DNA of 22,500 nucleotides from Chrysomallon squamiferum. Lineage: Eukaryota; Mollusca; Gastropoda; Neomphalida; Peltospiridae. The stretch is from positions 18,425,940-18,448,439 of the forward strand of contig CM022677.1 of assembly GCA_012295275.1 (NCBI GenBank), written 5' to 3'. Positions 10,766-21,786 of the stretch are shown piece by piece. A program made the translations under genes and the position numbers. The notes under the pieces were generated by a model. The model was not told the origin of the DNA. It did no database searches and was given only the letters and a program-made list of their open reading frames with translations. Position 1 is the first letter of the stretch, and each line of letters opens with the position of its first letter.

Positions 10766-11154
10766 TTACTGAAAGCAATAAATTCCGAAGTTGTGTTCGT
10801 TGTTGTCCTTTTCAAGATGTTTAGAGTTCTGCACGCGCAGTTCAATGCTGTTTTCTGCTTTCAGTTCAAACAGCGCGCCTTGGTAAGTGGGAGGAAGCCC
10901 TGTTTTCTCTGATGACGTCACACGACACTGAGACTGGAAAAGTTCGAGTAATTTCTCTTCGTGTTTCCCGCCATTTCTAAGCCAGATGGAATGAACAGAA
11001 GTGGCGTCGTCTTGTGTTTGGTCGTTCACGAAAACAAGATGAGCGTAAATAAAACACGTACCAGGCGTTTTTACTTGAATGCGGCCATCTTTGTACATCA
11101 TCTTCTTCCCAATGAACGCAGAGTCTTGTTTCCAGTGGAGTATATTTTGTCCAT
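10766..11154 (-). CDS. TNF ligand exon 4 (bulk of the TNF homology domain, stop)
   Basis: The exon begins after TTATTAAGCAG| in phase 1, completing an Asp codon. It then reads GQNILHWKQDSAFIGKKMMY and continues to the TAA at 10766-10768. It holds the B-to-H strands of the jelly roll, including GRIQVKTPG, FIYAHLVF, YQGALFELKA and the terminal FGIYCFQ. The internal ATG at 11101 is not the gene's start, because the frame stays open upstream to the acceptor with domain-like sequence. The last 41 codons recur as relics at 8707-8832 and, shortened, at 2189-2263. Confidence 0.92.
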
Positions 11155-11158
11155 CTGC

Positions 11159-11206
<48 letters not shown>

Positions 11207-11365
11207 GTAATAATAATAGTAATAATTGTTTAGCAAACTCTGTTTTTTTCTCTATCTCTCTCAGACACAGATACACATCCATATTAAAGCTAGAAAATCT
11301 AATAAACAGACTAATGATTTATTATTATTATTATTAATATTATTATCATCATCATCGTCATCATA

Positions 11366-11407
<42 letters not shown>

Positions 11408-12615
11408 TTACAATAAATAGCTAATATGGTAACATAATGAACACATCTGTTATTTGAAAAATGATATTTAATACTTTAATAATTCATTACTGTTTAACCT
11501 TTGATGAACTTTGACCTCACCTGACCTCACCCAGTCAATTCCGCTTAGATGTGCTGAACGGTCACTCTCCCCATCAAAACGTAATTGACAATCTAAATAA
11601 AAAATAAACAGACATGTCATTGTGTATATGTGTATATGTCTAGGTATGTGTGTGTGTGTATGTTTGTGTATGTGTATCTTATGTGTATCTATGGGTGTAT
11701 GTGTTTATTGTGTGTGTTTGTGTGTGCATATATGTGTATGTGTGTTAATATGTGCGTATGTATGTTTATCTGTATGTGTGAGTGTCACAAATGTCAGTTT
11801 TTAGTTGTAAATTTATTAATAATATTATTGTACATTAAAAATGATTTACTACTCACTTTTGGCTCTCTCTTGCTGGTACTGTGTTTCTGCAAACTGCGAA
11901 TAAATAGAATTGTAGAAAAGAATGAACATATTTTGGTTGATAGGTAACAGCATACATGCATACATACATATATACATACATAGGTAAATAAATAAATAAA
12001 TAAATAATAATAAAGGAACTGGCAGATTAAAACGTATATTAGTGTGTGTGTGCGTTTGTGTGTGTGTGAGTGAGAGAGAGAGAAAGAAAGAGAGAGAGAA
12101 GGAGAGAGAGAGAGATATTTGCATTGTAAACTATTTTAGAATGATGACGTCACAGTTTTTATTTTTAGCATTGCAAACATCATATCTCGCTGGCTACAGG
12201 TTACGAGATGTTTGGAATTTGAAACCAAAAACAACACAGGAAAAATAAATAAATTATAAAATAAATAAATAAAATAAACAACAACAAATAAAGAAAACAA
12301 ATATCGTTTTCTTCTTGATACTAAAAACACTGAATCCTCAGTACCGGCCCTGTCCCCCCCCACCTCTGTGACTATTCTGAATCAGTCCCTTGGTCCAACT
12401 AACTTGAACGTGCACAATAAAGAAAAGAAGAAACATGATCTCCTAAACCCGCTTTTAAAACACGTGTTTATAGATCTCATGTGAGGTATCCAGTTTAGTA
12501 TCTAGTCACGTTTTTTATATGTCAGTGATTAACTATTGTTTTGTGTGCGTGTGAATGAGACATGGGTTCAAAAAGTATCTTTTATATCTGACATCATCTT
12601 TTGCAATGTATAACA

Positions 12616-12681
<66 letters not shown>

Positions 12682-13280
12682 TTAATATTAATAATAATAA
12701 CAACAACAACAACAACAACAATAATAATAATAATAACAACAACAACAACAATACTAATAATAACAACAACAACAATAATAATAACAATAATAATAATAAT
12801 AATAATAATAACAATAACAATAACAATATCAATAATAATAATAATAATAATGATAATAATAATAAAAACCTTTGTTACGATGTCGATCAGGTTTCGCTCA
12901 CGACCAGCACAGCAGAGATTTCCATCTTCTCGAACGTCGAAGTCGTAGATGTTGTCAGTTTTGTCGTCGTCGGTGAGATAAACATCTTTGCACGGAAAGC
13001 AGACGTCGTCGTCCCATTGCACAACGGTTTGACGTTGTGACTGCACCCGTGGTGTGGTGAAAGTTAGAGATATAACGATCACCAGAAAGATGTCGATGAA
13101 AAGAAAAAGGACAACGACCTGTGTCCAGAATTTGTTTTTCTCTTTTTCTGTGTCTTTTTCTTTGTCTAAATTTTCTTCTCCATTTGGTTTGATGAGTGGC
13201 TCGTCACTGATACCTGGATTACAGCTTTCTCTCTCTCTCTCTTCTTTGTTTTGCATCAAACCTTCGTTGTTATGATCCAT
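10766..13280 (-). CDS. TNF-superfamily ligand (type II membrane cytokine), four exons, complete
   Basis: The spliced exons are 13280-12870, 11893-11857, 11592-11521 and 11154-10766 (909 nt, 302 residues plus stop). Every junction is GT-AG and the phases agree (0, 1, 1). The cytoplasmic tail (1-50) is acidic and charged. A hydrophobic helix spans about 51-74 with one Asp inside it. The stalk has CxxC at 94-97 and CC at 123-124. The TNF homology domain runs from RSAHLSG (161-167, the family's strand-A AAHL position) through HW (180-181), YKDGRIQV (194-201) and PGTCFIYAHLVF (204-215) to YQGALFEL (264-271) and the C-terminal NFGIYCFQ, matching the family's FGI ending. By family knowledge such ligands trimerise at the cell surface and bind TNF receptors in immunity and cell death. 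The receptor and exact subfamily cannot be told. Cys207 and Cys250 could form a disulfide, but this is inference. The start ATG lies in an AAAGAAATGG context. Flanking blocks carry relics of its last exon. Confidence 0.92.
11161..11226. repeat. (AAT)n array at the TNF exon 4 acceptor
   Basis: On the minus strand the (ATT)n run leads straight into TAAGCAG, the acceptor of exon 4, and takes the place of a normal pyrimidine tract. A second (ATT)n array lies at 11365-11406 in the same intron. Confidence 0.95.
11521..11592 (-). CDS. TNF ligand exon 3 (start of the TNF homology domain)
   Basis: The exon reads CQLRFDGESDRSAHLSGIDW and then VRS. RSAHLSG corresponds to the conserved first strand of the TNF fold. 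The acceptor is TTTTTTATTTAG and the donor is CAG|GTGAGG, a strong match. A second GTGAGG lies 10 nt upstream (after ACTGG), but its phase 0 would break the frame into exon 4, so the CAG|GTGAGG site was chosen. Both ends are phase 1, so the exon length is a multiple of three. Confidence 0.85.
11610..11795. repeat. degenerate TG-rich minisatellite in TNF intron 2
   Basis: TGTGTATG and TGTGTGTATGTTTG-type units on the plus strand. The frames at 11622-11947 are translations of it. It occupies most of the 264-nt intron 2. Confidence 0.85.
11857..11893 (-). CDS. TNF ligand exon 2, 37-nt microexon
   Basis: The exon encodes FAETQYQQERAK plus one base of the next codon. It follows a good acceptor (pyrimidine-rich TTCTATTTATTCGCAG) and ends in the near-consensus donor AAAA|GTGAGT. 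It starts in phase 0 and ends in phase 1, which is exactly what joins exon 1 to exon 3. Without it, exons 1 and 3 do not share a frame. It adds a polar stretch just before the TNF homology domain, so it belongs to the stalk. Confidence 0.8.
12036..12117. repeat. (TG)n followed by (GA)n in TNF intron 1
   Basis: TGTGTGTG with a few changes passes into GAGAGAGAGAAAGAAAGAG. The frames at 11849-12248 are explained by it. Confidence 0.9.
12333..12515 (+). repeat. inverted dispersed repeat Y, copy inside TNF intron 1
   Basis: CTCAGTACCGGCCCTGTC, CACCTCTGTGA, TGCACAATAAAGA and AAGAAGAAACATGATCTC match the reverse complement of 15617-15797 over about 180 nt. The C run after CCCTGTC is longer here. 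No tRNA-like A/B box was seen, so its class is unknown. Confidence 0.75.
12604..12868. repeat. (AAT)n/(AAC)n compound array at the TNF intron 1 donor
   Basis: AAT and AAC triplets run for about 260 nt and stop 5 nt from the exon 1 splice donor. The poly-Asn, poly-Leu and poly-Ile frames through it (12533-13040, both strands) are artefacts. Confidence 0.95.
12870..13280 (-). CDS. TNF ligand exon 1 (tail, transmembrane helix, stalk)
   Basis: This exon holds 137 codons from the ATG at 13278-13280 to the donor AAAG|GTTTTT, ending in phase 0. It encodes the N-terminal charged tail, the FWTQVVVLFLFIDIFLVIVI membrane core and the CFPC and CC cysteine motifs of the stalk. Reading past the donor gives only a poly-Ile/Val translation of the ATT array, which supports the donor. 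The alternative donor ATC|GTAACA is also phase 0 and would remove three residues. A (CT)n tract at about 13230-13243 is read in frame as part of NKEERERES. Confidence 0.87.
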
Positions 13281-13500
13281 TTCTTTTTTATCTCAGAAAA
13301 CTTGTATATCGCTCAGATACAAACTGCGAACTGAGAAATGTTTGTTTGATGTTTCCTTTAAGACGTTTTGCGACTAATGAGATGATTAAACTTGAAACAC
13401 CTTCTATATGATCTGTGAATAGGGTGAGACATGGCGTTTTGCCAATTATCAGTGCCCATAGTTAATAATGTGACTCGTGAAGTGTTTAAACCTTTGATTC
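13281..13500 (-). promoter_or_regulatory. 5' flank and presumed 5' UTR/promoter of the TNF ligand gene
   Basis: This is the sequence immediately upstream of the start codon. No convincing TATA box or NF-kB site is visible, and the transcription start cannot be placed. A 13-nt string AAACTGCGAACTG (13321-13333) and the nearby TTTGATGTTT recur in the same order and orientation in every full copy of block P (near 809, 3010, 9478 and 22379). The duplicated blocks therefore seem to carry this flank. Confidence 0.5.
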
Positions 13501-13665
13501 TTAGTTACCTGTAATACATTCTTCTTTGTAATGTAATCCTACACTCTCATTGCAAAGTCACTGTCTACGTCACTGTTTACACCCTGTGATTCTGATTTTT
13601 TGGCAATTATTTCGATTTCAGATACTGAGTCAAATTTTTTTATTTAGTTTAGTTTTTGGTGTTGT
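13500..13665. repeat. dispersed block W, copy 1
   Basis: TAATACATTCTTCTTTG, GTAATCCTACACTCTC, ATTGCAAAGTCACTG and CCTGTGATTCTG align with 17165-17360. It lies upstream of the TNF ligand gene. Confidence 0.6.
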
Positions 13666-13689
13666 AACGTCAATAAAAGTACAAAAAGA

Positions 13690-14085
13690 GAAAAGAAGAA
13701 TATGGTGTTGTAGTAGTTGTTGTTGTTGTATTCGTCGTCGTCATGGTAGTAGTAGTAGTATAAACAATAACTATCAAAAAGGATGATTCAGCAGAGGTCC
13801 TTTCAGTTTTGTCAGACTCCTTTTATATATAATTAACTAATAAAAAGAAAAACGATACTAACAACAACATTAACAACGACAACAACGACAACAACAATAA
13901 CAATAATAATGATGATGAACTTAAATTTATAATGACAACGCTGCGCCAAATACTAATAAAATAAATAAACGTTTTATGTGTGTTATACGTGTATTCTTAA
14001 GACATGTATAATCCAGTTTTATTTGAACAAATAAGAAATATCTATACGATTTTATAACAACTCCAGAATCATTTTTCTTTCAATA
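13690..14085. repeat. dispersed block V, diverged copy 2
   Basis: A GTAGTAGTAGTAGTA run, TATATATAATTAACTAATAAA, (AAC)n, TAATGACAACGCTG and GTATAATCCAGTTTTATTTG match copy 1 in order. The right end with GGGAAGTAACTC is missing. It lies just 5' of the TNF ligand promoter region. Confidence 0.65.
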
Positions 14086-14091
14086 GTTGAA

Positions 14092-14575
<484 letters not shown>

Positions 14576-14576
14576 G

Positions 14577-15616
<1,040 letters not shown>

Positions 15617-15797
15617 TCTTTTCAAAACTGACTCAATACTAAATTTGATACCTCAATGCAGATCTGCAGATACGTTTTTTAAATCCGGGTTTTAGAGATC
15701 GTGTTTCTTCTTGTCTTTATTGTGCATGTTGAAGTTAGTTTGAGAAAGGGAAGTAATCAACAATAATCACAGAGGAGGTGACAGGGCCGGTACTGAG
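15617..15797 (-). repeat. inverted dispersed repeat Y, second copy
   Basis: GAGATCGTGTTTCTTCTTG, TCTTTATTGTGCATG, GAGGAGGTGACAGGG and CCGGTACTGAG are the reverse complement of the copy at 12333-12515. The two copies face opposite directions, 3.1 kb apart. Confidence 0.75.
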
Positions 15798-16199
15798 ATT
15801 TGTAAACAATTAATGGTGATTTAATTTTTTGTTTGAGTTTCATAAATATAGAAGGATAATGAGACAGATAGACACTTCGATGGAAATCTAACTGTAACAC
15901 TGAAAACATTATAATGGTAAAATGTCGTGATAATATATCAGATCAGTGATTAAAATAACAAATACAAATTTTAAACTTTTTTAATGATGCGCGGAATGAC
16001 GTCACATAATGATAACGTTTTCAAATGACACAGAAGACTTACAAAATTAAAATGTCATAATTAATTAATTAATTAATGAAATTAATAGCTATGATACTAC
16101 TACTGCTACTACTACTACTGGTACTACTAAACAGCTACTACTACTATCATCAGTATTTAATTTACTTATTAATCAGTGGTCATTTATTTCTATAATATT

Positions 16200-16203
<4 letters not shown>
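15798..16203. other. AT-rich spacer, nothing recognised
   Basis: Contains a (TAAT)n run at about 16058-16076 and TACTACTAC triplets at 16097-16146, but no gene or matched block. Confidence 0.55.
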
Positions 16204-16496
<293 letters not shown>

Positions 16497-16619
16497 GTAT
16501 ATACACAAACATATATATATAGACACAGACACATACATGCAATATGTCATGACCTCCCATTACAGGTTGATTGCTTTTGCCCCAAGTTGTGATATTAAGA
16601 GGAGATCTCGCTATTTTCA

Positions 16620-17103
<484 letters not shown>

Positions 17104-17159
17104 GTTCCCTATGTGAAATATTTATACACGATATCGTCTAACCAACTAGTGGTTTTCAG

Positions 17160-17400
17160 TTTTGTTATTATCTATAATACATTCTTCTCTGAACTGTAAT
17201 CCTCTAGTCTATGAGAATAAACTCAATGTCATTGTCAAAGACATTGCAACGTCATATAAAGCAATTGCAAAGTTATTTTGAAAGGCATTGTCAAAGTCAT
17301 TGTATGCACCCAGTGATTCGGGTCAGATTTCGCACTTTGTCAGTTAGTTTTAGAAACAGTACACTCAGTCCTTCCTTTAATTTTTATAATACAGTCAACA
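17160..17400. repeat. dispersed block W, copy 2
   Basis: TAATACATTCTTCTCTG, GTAATCCTCTAGTC, AAAGTCATTGTATGCACC and CAGTGATTCGGG match copy 1, with an extra internal stretch of short ATTGTCAAAG-like repeats (17228-17305). The plus frame at 17211-17405 is this repeat and looks like no protein. Confidence 0.6.
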
Positions 17401-17484
17401 TGTGAAACTAGAGTAGGCGTGACTGCACGTGGTATGCGTGCACACACGCACACACATTTACATACTAAAAGGTCCTCCTCGCTT

Positions 17485-17655
17485 TGGAAGCGAGATATTT
17501 TCACAAAACTTTATCAAAGTAAAGTGGAGAAGACAGCTTTAAAGATGTAACATTTACTTTTAGAACTGCCATTAGTATAATGGACCAGAAACTAAATATA
17601 TTTATCTAATAAGTTATAGACATCAGAAATTAAAGTTTTGAGGAGAAGCAGTAGA
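17485..17655. repeat. dispersed block X, copy 2
   Basis: GCGAGATATTTTCACAAAAC, GGAGAAGACAGCTTTAA, AGAACTGCCATTAGTAT and GACCAGAAACTAAATATATT match copy 1. Here it follows a short CA-rich stretch (17438-17455). Confidence 0.65.
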
Positions 17656-17865
17656 AGATAATACTTTGTTTAATTGTAGTTTTAAATTTATATCACGAGT
17701 CACAATAAATAAAATTTATTTACAAAATAACTTTTAGTCACTGTAATAATATTTTGAAAAATGAGTGATCCTTGCGAAAGATTTTTGAACATATTAAACG
17801 TAATTATTTAAAATTATTTATCCTGTTTTTCTATCAAATCATAGCGAAGTTTCTTTTAGCTGTAT

Positions 17866-18048
17866 ATATACATGTGTCTGTGTGTGTGTTTGCGTGTGTG
17901 TTTGTTTATGTATGTCTGTGTGTGTGTATTTGCGTGTATGTCTGTTCTAGTGACACTCAGCTGAAAGGACTAGTAACAAAGACACACACAGACACACACA
18001 CACGCACACATACATACATACAGACATACGCACATACATACACTGGTC
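17866..18048. repeat. imperfect palindrome of TG-rich and CA-rich tracts
   Basis: GTATGTCTGTGTGTGTGTAT-type sequence (17870-17945) faces ACACACAGACACACAC and CAGACATACGCACATAC (17982-18042) across a 36-nt spacer. The plus frame 17772-18149 covers it and is not considered coding. The 200 nt before it hold nothing recognised. Confidence 0.85.
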
Positions 18049-18054
18049 ATTTGA

Positions 18055-18250
18055 CTCCTGAGTATAATACGTTCCGTGACCAAGCTCGTAACTCAAATTA
18101 CTCTGCTCGTTATAATTTTTTTTTCTCCGCAGAAATCAGTTGGGATTAGTCAGCGTTGCTATGGTTAAAAATGTCCGTCCAAGATTTGATAACCTCAGTT
18201 TATTAAACACCTTTAAATAAAACTAACATAATTTAACACTAAATCAGTAC

Positions 18251-18252
<2 letters not shown>
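18055..18252. repeat. duplicated block P, copy 5 (right half only)
   Basis: Only the right half is recognised: CGCAGAAATCAGTTGGG, the shortened GTTGCTATGGTTAAAAATG and TAACACTAAATCAGTACAA leading into (CT)n. The AAACTGCGAACTG core is missing. Confidence 0.6.
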
Positions 18253-18338
<86 letters not shown>

Positions 18339-18370
18339 ATATATATATATGTGTTGTTTCTTGGTACATA

Positions 18371-18410
<40 letters not shown>

Positions 18411-18412
18411 TG
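18253..18412. repeat. (CT)n and (TG)n microsatellites
   Basis: CT repeats at 18253-18336 follow block P copy 5. A (TG)n run lies at 18376-18412. The following 190 nt hold nothing recognised. Confidence 0.95.
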
Positions 18413-18599
18413 TGTGTTACATCTGTGATGTTTTTATCAACAGTTTAGATGCTGTTTTCATATGACAAGGAATTAAGAATCTAGAAACAACAATAATGCT
18501 ACCAGTCCACAATCATGTGATCTAATAGTAGTTATTAACAAACAGTTTTATGCCACAAACTTCCCCTCAATACATAAGTGAACATATGGGGGGCATTAA

Positions 18600-19254
<655 letters not shown>

Positions 19255-19437
19255 TTCAACCATCTTCTCCGGACTTATATAATGAAAGGTAATTGCCGTT
19301 CCAGCCACCCCCCGAATTCTTTTGTAACGTGTAATTAAATAAAAAACAAATATGTGTGTATAACTGACAAATATTGTATAGAAATAAAATAAAAGAGAAT
19401 GTAAAGAAATAAATTTGTTTTGTATAGTGCAAAGGGT

Positions 19438-19945
19438 TAGGGTTTCTCCATCTTTTCATGGACAGAGGTCCACAACTTACAGTTAATTTTAACGCTTTTG
19501 GCTGGAGTTATAGCCTTTATCAACTCCTTCTGTTTCAGTATGGTACATATCTTAAAAGTACTACACTCGTACTGCCTAGCCATGTTGACTACACGCACAC
19601 CTCACTCTTGTTTTTCTATGATTTCATGCTTTAATTCAATGGACATAGTCCGCTTTTTCTTCTCAGCACTTTCCTTTGCACCCACTTTCTTTGGATCCAT
19701 GGAAATCTGGCAAAATACTCGACATAACGCGACTAAAATACAACAGAGATGTTTCCACGGCGAGGTAACCACGTGAAGCAAACGAGTGAGACGCGGGATT
19801 CTGTGCGGATGTTGTGTTGTTCGTAGCGCCAACTACCGGCAGCGTGTCTGAAGCTCGCTCGTAACTCGGAGTTTGGCTCGCAAGACAAAGCAAAAAATCG
19901 CGCAGACTCGTTAAGTTGGAGCACTCGTATCACTAGGCACTACTG
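19438..19945 (-). mobile_element. pogo/Tigger-like DNA transposon, 5' end remnant
   Basis: The 5' terminus CAGTAGTGCC starts at 19945 (minus strand) and is preceded by TA, the usual target dinucleotide of the Tc1/mariner-pogo group. The interior has an untranslated leader, then a start at 19700 with MDPKKVGAKESAEKKKRTM and the pogo/CENP-B-type helix-turn-helix. That domain includes IELKHEIIEKQE and, after a stop, GVRVVNMARQYECST and KICTILKQKE. The TGA at 19602-19604 falls where Tigger relatives usually have Arg after Glu, consistent with a CGA to TGA decay. The rest of the helix-turn-helix is followed by KLWTSVHEKMEK and then a TAA at 19437. No catalytic DDE domain or right terminus was found, so the copy is dead and truncated. 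Confidence 0.85.
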
Positions 19946-19960
19946 TATTAGAAAAATTAT

Positions 19961-20239
19961 TTATTTGTTAGTGCCAGCTATCGGTTTAATACTCAGTCTT
20001 TTAGGACAATTTGCTATTACTACATCTTCTTTTGAACCACATTGTCTGCAGATCGTAGAGTTATTTCCCCTGGTGCTCAAGCGTGTCAGTGTTTATTTAC
20101 TGAGCACGTAGCAAGCTTCTTGAAAAACTGACGTGTTTTTAGTGGACAGGAAGTAACGTAAGTTCTCTACGATGACGTAAGTATCGTCGTCTGCTTTCGT
20201 GAACCAGTCGGCGTCGTTTAACTGGTGTTTGTAGATGTA
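19961..20239 (-). pseudogene. decayed C1GALT1-like beta-1,3-galactosyltransferase exon
   Basis: After a good acceptor (CTTTTATCTCTCTGTCAG) the frame reads [13 protein letters not shown], then [18 protein letters not shown]. This is the DxD-containing metal and nucleotide-sugar binding segment of core 1 T-synthase-like family GT31. The family continues through an FGxxF...GGAGYVLSKEAL region. Here only YVLSK is found, about 11 residues after the LS, so the intervening part seems deleted. An in-frame TAA (20093-20095) replaces the Glu of SKEAL. The same frame then continues as TLTRLSTRGNNSTICRQ, KEDVVIANC and KRLSIKP, resembling the family's EDV segment, to a TAA at 19961. The acceptor argues against a processed copy. 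No other exon was found in the window. The remnant ends beside the Tigger element. Confidence 0.82.
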
Positions 20240-20459
20240 CTGACAGAGAGATAAAAGACAACAAAAAGTGTCACACGCACTAATGCGTGTGAAAAGTAGA
20301 AAGGTAGAAAGAAAAAGAAAAAACGAAATGAAATGTTGAAGTTATTAGTTCATTTATTCGTCGATTAATTATTATTATTATTTTTTGTATTGTTATTATG
20401 AATATTATTATTATTATTATTATTATTTTCTGTTTTAGATGAATTTTTGGTGTTTATTA

Positions 20460-20643
20460 TTGTTTATTGACGTCGTAGCCGTTGTTGTTGTAGTAGTAAA
20501 AAACTATTAACAACAATAAAAAATAATCATCATGATAACGATGATGATGGTAATGACAATAATAATAATTAAAAAAATGATGATGATGATGATATGGTGA
20601 TGATAATAATAATAATCATGATGATGATGATAATAATAATAAT

Positions 20644-20687
<44 letters not shown>

Positions 20688-21030
20688 TTGCGATGAATTT
20701 AAATACATATAATGGCAACACTATGCCACATATTGAACAGATAAATAAACTGTTAGTGAATGTCATTTGAGCTTTCTTAATACACGTATAATCCAGTTTG
20801 ATTTAAACAAACGTAACAATGATCAATACGATTTCAATTTCTGTCCTGTTTACGACAAGGGAAGTAACTCTGTTATCAAACGTTAAGCAAAAGAAAAAGA
20901 CTGGTTATCCCGCCTGATCTCTTTCCAAACCGGTTTAATATATAACTGAAGCAATATTTAAGGAGAATAATACAATTATAATAACCATTTCAGTATCATC
21001 AGTATTTCACGTCAACTTTTGAAAAAATAC
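20460..21030. repeat. dispersed block V, copy 3
   Basis: GACGTCGTAGCCGTTGTTG, long (GAT)n/(AAT)n arrays (20520-20690), AATGGCAACACTATGCC, GGGAAGTAACTCTGTTATC and GGTTATCCCGCCTGATCTC follow copy 1 closely at the right end. The frame at 20569-20766 is a microsatellite translation. Confidence 0.75.
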
Positions 21031-21034
21031 TGTC

Positions 21035-21290
21035 AAAACTTCTAAAGTTGCAAAACTAAACAAATCAAACCACTGGAAAACAACTGATCGTTAGATAAAA
21101 AAAAAATAAAGATAATTATAAACAAATATATTCAACATACATATAATCAAAAACATAATTCATCTGTTAATATACAGTTCATTACAATCAAAGCTAACGA
21201 TAAGTCAATTACAAGCATTTAAATATTAATATCAACTGTTAAAGTCCATTCATTCCTAATTGAAATCAGTTCCACTCCATCCCAGTGTGT
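21035..21290. repeat. duplicated block R, partial copy
   Basis: AAACAAATCAAACCA, TTCAACATACATATAATC and CAGTTCATTACAATCAAAGC match block R in order but with more substitutions. It then passes into block S. Confidence 0.6.
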
Positions 21291-21299
21291 TAAAAGTAA

Positions 21300-21570
21300 T
21301 TTTTAACAAAAGCAGTCAACTTCAGCTTTGGTTCTGTTGTATTGTGTTGAAAATCATTAATTTCTAGCCAAAACCAGATTAACAGGTGTGATTTGATGTT
21401 TATCTATTTCTGGCACTTAGACAACTAGCACATTAATATCAAACTAATCTGTCTGTAATCATTTGTATCACTTATGTCAACTAGAATTAATTACATTGTT
21501 ACTACTACTACTACTACTACTACTGCTACTACTACTACTACTACTACTGCTACTACTACAACTACTATTA
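21300..21570. repeat. block S, second copy
   Basis: Matches 8090-8350 from CAACTTCAGC through AAACTAATCTGTCTGTAATC to a (TAC)n run at about 21500-21566. It has only one repeat of the internal segment and lacks the long (ATT)n. Confidence 0.75.
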
Positions 21571-21659
21571 TTTTTATCAAAGAAAAAATACACAAAACAT
21601 AAAATAATTATAATAATAATAGTAGTTCTAGTTGTTGTAGTGTTAGTATAGTAATATTA

Positions 21660-21786
21660 GTAATAATAACGTTAAATCCACTGATTCTGGTCAAACTTCT
21701 GTAAGTGAAAGTTATGTCTGTGATTTGTAAGTTTGTGTTTTGTGTTTAATCTTTTTCTTTTACTAAATCAGGACATCTCCACTAGT
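21660..21786 (-). repeat. TNF ligand 3'-flank relic without coding sequence
   Basis: The block carrying GTAAGTGAAAGTTATGTCTG and TTTACTAAATCAGGACATC matches the region just beyond the stop codon of the intact gene (about 10640-10745). Here it is joined straight to the GTATTGAAAACGAAGAACG part of block U1. The coding tail and the first 130 bases or so of U1 are therefore deleted. Confidence 0.65.

Noticed and set aside
10977-11282. Minus frame with poly-Leu followed by RWTKYTPLETRLCVHW
   Set aside because: It is an alternative frame across the ATT array and the start of TNF exon 4.
12555-13040. Poly-Asn plus frame of 161 codons
   Set aside because: It is the AAT/AAC array of TNF intron 1 read on the wrong strand and running into exon 1 antisense.
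13054-13275. Plus frame of 73 codons
   Set aside because: It is antisense to TNF exon 1 and has no recognisable content of its own.
13550-13786. Plus frame of 78 codons with a SCCCCIRRRHGSSSS segment
   Set aside because: It spans blocks W and V. The copies elsewhere do not keep the frame and the Cys/Ser runs come from GTT/GTA triplets.
19430-19446. GGGTTAGGGTTT, telomere-like sequence
   Set aside because: There are only about one and a half units, inside the 3' edge of the Tigger coding remnant, with no array.
19733-19933. Minus frames of 66-76 codons upstream of the Tigger start
   Set aside because: They lie in the untranslated leader and terminal region of the transposon and resemble no protein.
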